Made by a program: the position numbers and the translations under genes. A stretch of DNA of 64,000 nucleotides from JADGRB01 sp036267635 (lineage in GTDB: Bacteria > Myxococcota_A > Polyangia > Fen-1088). Below are positions 62,974 to 64,000 of the stretch, one piece after another; position 1 is the first letter of the stretch; each line of letters starts with the position of its first letter. The DNA is taken from contig DATAVR010000017.1 in the NCBI GenBank assembly GCA_036267635.1, forward strand, positions 1 to 64,000, read 5' to 3'. The notes under the pieces were generated by a model. It was given only the letters and a program-made list of their open reading frames with translations, did no database searches and was not told the DNA's origin.

Positions 62974-63710
62974 TGGTGCACCTCGGCGTGAAAGCAGAAG
63001 GTGCGCGAGCGCGGACGGGCGGCGGTCAGATGGAACTGGACGCTCGCCGGGTGCCCCGCGAAGCGCGCGGTGTCGAGCGCCACCCGCCGCCAGCCGTCGT
63101 TGTCGAAGCTCTGGTCGGAGAGCCGCTCACCGTCGATCGACGTCTCCAGGGTCACCGGCGCGTCGCTGTCGTAACGCGACTGAAAATCCGCGATGCCACC
63201 GCCCACCGCGATCGAGGCGCCCATCGGGACATCCTTGAAGGTGAGCGTCTCGCCAGGGCGCGCGGGCAGACAGAGGTAGGGAAGGAAGTCGATCTCGCCG
63301 ACGTGACGCCGCTCGGGCATCGCGGCCGTGAAGTCGAACAGGACCTTCGCCGCGGGGCGCTCGATGCGGCGGACGCGCACGCGCCCGAACGACCGATCGT
63401 CGGTGACCTGGCCGACGGCCTCCGGATACCGGGCGCCGCGGATCGAGACCTCCCAGAGGCGCGCCTGGCGTGAGCGATCCGGGCGGGCGGCCTCCTCGAC
63501 GGAGACGAGATCGCCAAAGTGAAGGCGCCCGATCGGATCGACCCAGTGCGGGGCGAAGACGATGCCGTCGCCCGGCTGCACCTGCGCGCGCACGTAGGCC
63601 GCGGCCGCGTCCCAACTGGCCTCCGACGGCACGTGCAGATAGATGGCGGTCTGGACACCCACCTCGGCCAAGCCGGCCAGCGCCACGCAGAGGGCGAACG
63701 CCCGCTTCAC
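62970..63710 (-). CDS. Secreted jelly-roll-like protein
   Basis: A 246-residue protein from GTG 63710. A signal-like N-terminus (AFALCVALAGLAEVGVQTAIYL) is followed by beta-rich sequence. The C-terminal 60 residues (DGWRRVALDTARFAGHPASVQFHLTA...CFHAEV) look like the last strands of a beta-sandwich. A very similar end (GWFSFALPR...CFDAEV) is on the partial protein just upstream, so the two are related. A role with the glycosyltransferase, as substrate or partner, is inferred. The stop overlaps the next gene by ATGA. Confidence 0.6.
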   Translation of the reverse strand: MKRAFALCVALAGLAEVGVQTAIYLHVPSEASWDAAAAYVRAQVQPGDGIVFAPHWVDPIGRLHFGDLVSVEEAARPDRSRQARLWEVSIRGARYPEAVGQVTDDRSFGRVRVRRIERPAAKVLFDFTAAMPERRHVGEIDFLPYLCLPARPGETLTFKDVPMGASIAVGGGIADFQSRYDSDAPVTLETSIDGERLSDQSFDNDGWRRVALDTARFAGHPASVQFHLTAARPRSRTFCFHAEVHQ

Positions 63711-64000
63711 CGCACCTCCGCATCGAAGCAGAGGTCGCGCGCATTGTCGCGCGGCGCGGAGATCGTGAAGCTGACGTCTCCGGGTCGGCCCGTCCCGGGA
63801 GCGCGCGGCAGCGCGAACGAGAACCACCCCTTGCGGTTCGGCTGCATGCCGCTTTCGGCCGCCGCGCCGTCCTGGGCGACGTCGATCCGGATCGAGGCGC
63901 CTGCCCGATCCTGGTCGACGGCGGGATCGAAGAGGCCATGGTGAACCACCAGCTCGCGTCCGCGGGGGACGTCGGGGAACGTCACCGTCAAGGGCACGCC
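63707..64000 (-). CDS. Jelly-roll-like protein, C-terminal part (5' end outside window)
   Basis: About 97 residues are visible; the gene continues past the right edge. The sequence is beta-rich (TVTFPDVPRGRELVVHHGL, then SIRIDVAQDG, then GWFSFALPRAP...DVSFTISAPRDNARDLCFDAEV). The last 40 residues match the end of the neighbour at 62970. The stop overlaps that neighbour's GTG start. The true start is not visible. Confidence 0.55.
   Translation of the reverse strand, partial: GVPLTVTFPDVPRGRELVVHHGLFDPAVDQDRAGASIRIDVAQDGAAAESGMQPNRKGWFSFALPRAPGTGRPGDVSFTISAPRDNARDLCFDAEVR

Overview
This is a GC-rich (about 70%), gene-dense stretch of bacterial chromosome. It looks like Myxococcota, by inference from content: Ser/Thr kinases fused to GAF, zinc-finger and TPR parts; many lipoproteins with Gly/Ala-rich stalks; PATAN/DUF4388 proteins; a non-flagellar type III export gene; AgmX-like C-terminal domains; and a MYXO-CTERM-like tail. 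I found no tRNA, rRNA, insertion sequence, prophage or CRISPR array. No stretch above 300 bases lacks a gene.

Layout. 1-4384: the 5' part of a type III secretion export gate (sctV), a GT-C glycosyltransferase, a lipoprotein, a tiny membrane protein and DoxX. 4472-13946: thyX; a minus-strand trio of a Cys/Asp-tailed lipoprotein, a divergent Lgt-family enzyme and a Cys-rich lipoprotein; an MBL hydrolase; an exported PHP protein; a GAF-kinase; an S11 peptidase; a DUF1624-type acyltransferase. 14063-17596: a solitary rplC behind a near-consensus promoter, rlmE and a VIT/VWA protein. 17773-22770: a 1665-residue lipoprotein with a beta-propeller, a c-type haem motif, five Cys-rich repeats and a carbohydrate-binding-like end. 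22999-28973: a nine-gene run centred on sulfur-carrier-dependent cysteine synthesis (cysK, E1-like, thrC, CysO-like carrier, degenerate E1, cysM-like, Mec-like JAMM protease). 29051-31339: GH16 glucanase and esterase lipoproteins. 31516-34901: hemE-hemH-protoporphyrinogen oxidase. 34948-41522: MBL, TPR and HEAT proteins, carB, greA. 41537-50667: lipoproteins, an M2 peptidase, a GH113-like protein, a PATAN membrane protein and a CDP-alcohol transferase/nucleotidyltransferase pair. 50713-58404: AgmX-like protein, HU, RRM protein, pseudo-receiver, pseudouridine synthase, a sigma factor divergent from a zinc-finger kinase, YqeY. 58562-64000: an exported Tyr/Gly-rich protein, then a minus-strand set of membrane glycosyltransferase-like and jelly-roll-like proteins running off the right edge.

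The most striking observation is in the cysteine operon. The catalytic E1-like protein (24652) has every active-site element except the N-terminal arginine-finger segment. That segment sits instead on a catalytically dead E1 relative (26945) translationally coupled to the carrier gene. This is the arrangement of eukaryotic heterodimeric E1 enzymes, here beside a ubiquitin-fold carrier and a JAMM protease. Other leads are the Lgt-like enzyme coupled to a Cys/Asp-tailed protein, the modular Cys-repeat lipoprotein, and -10-like hexamers placed so close to many start codons that leaderless transcription is likely.
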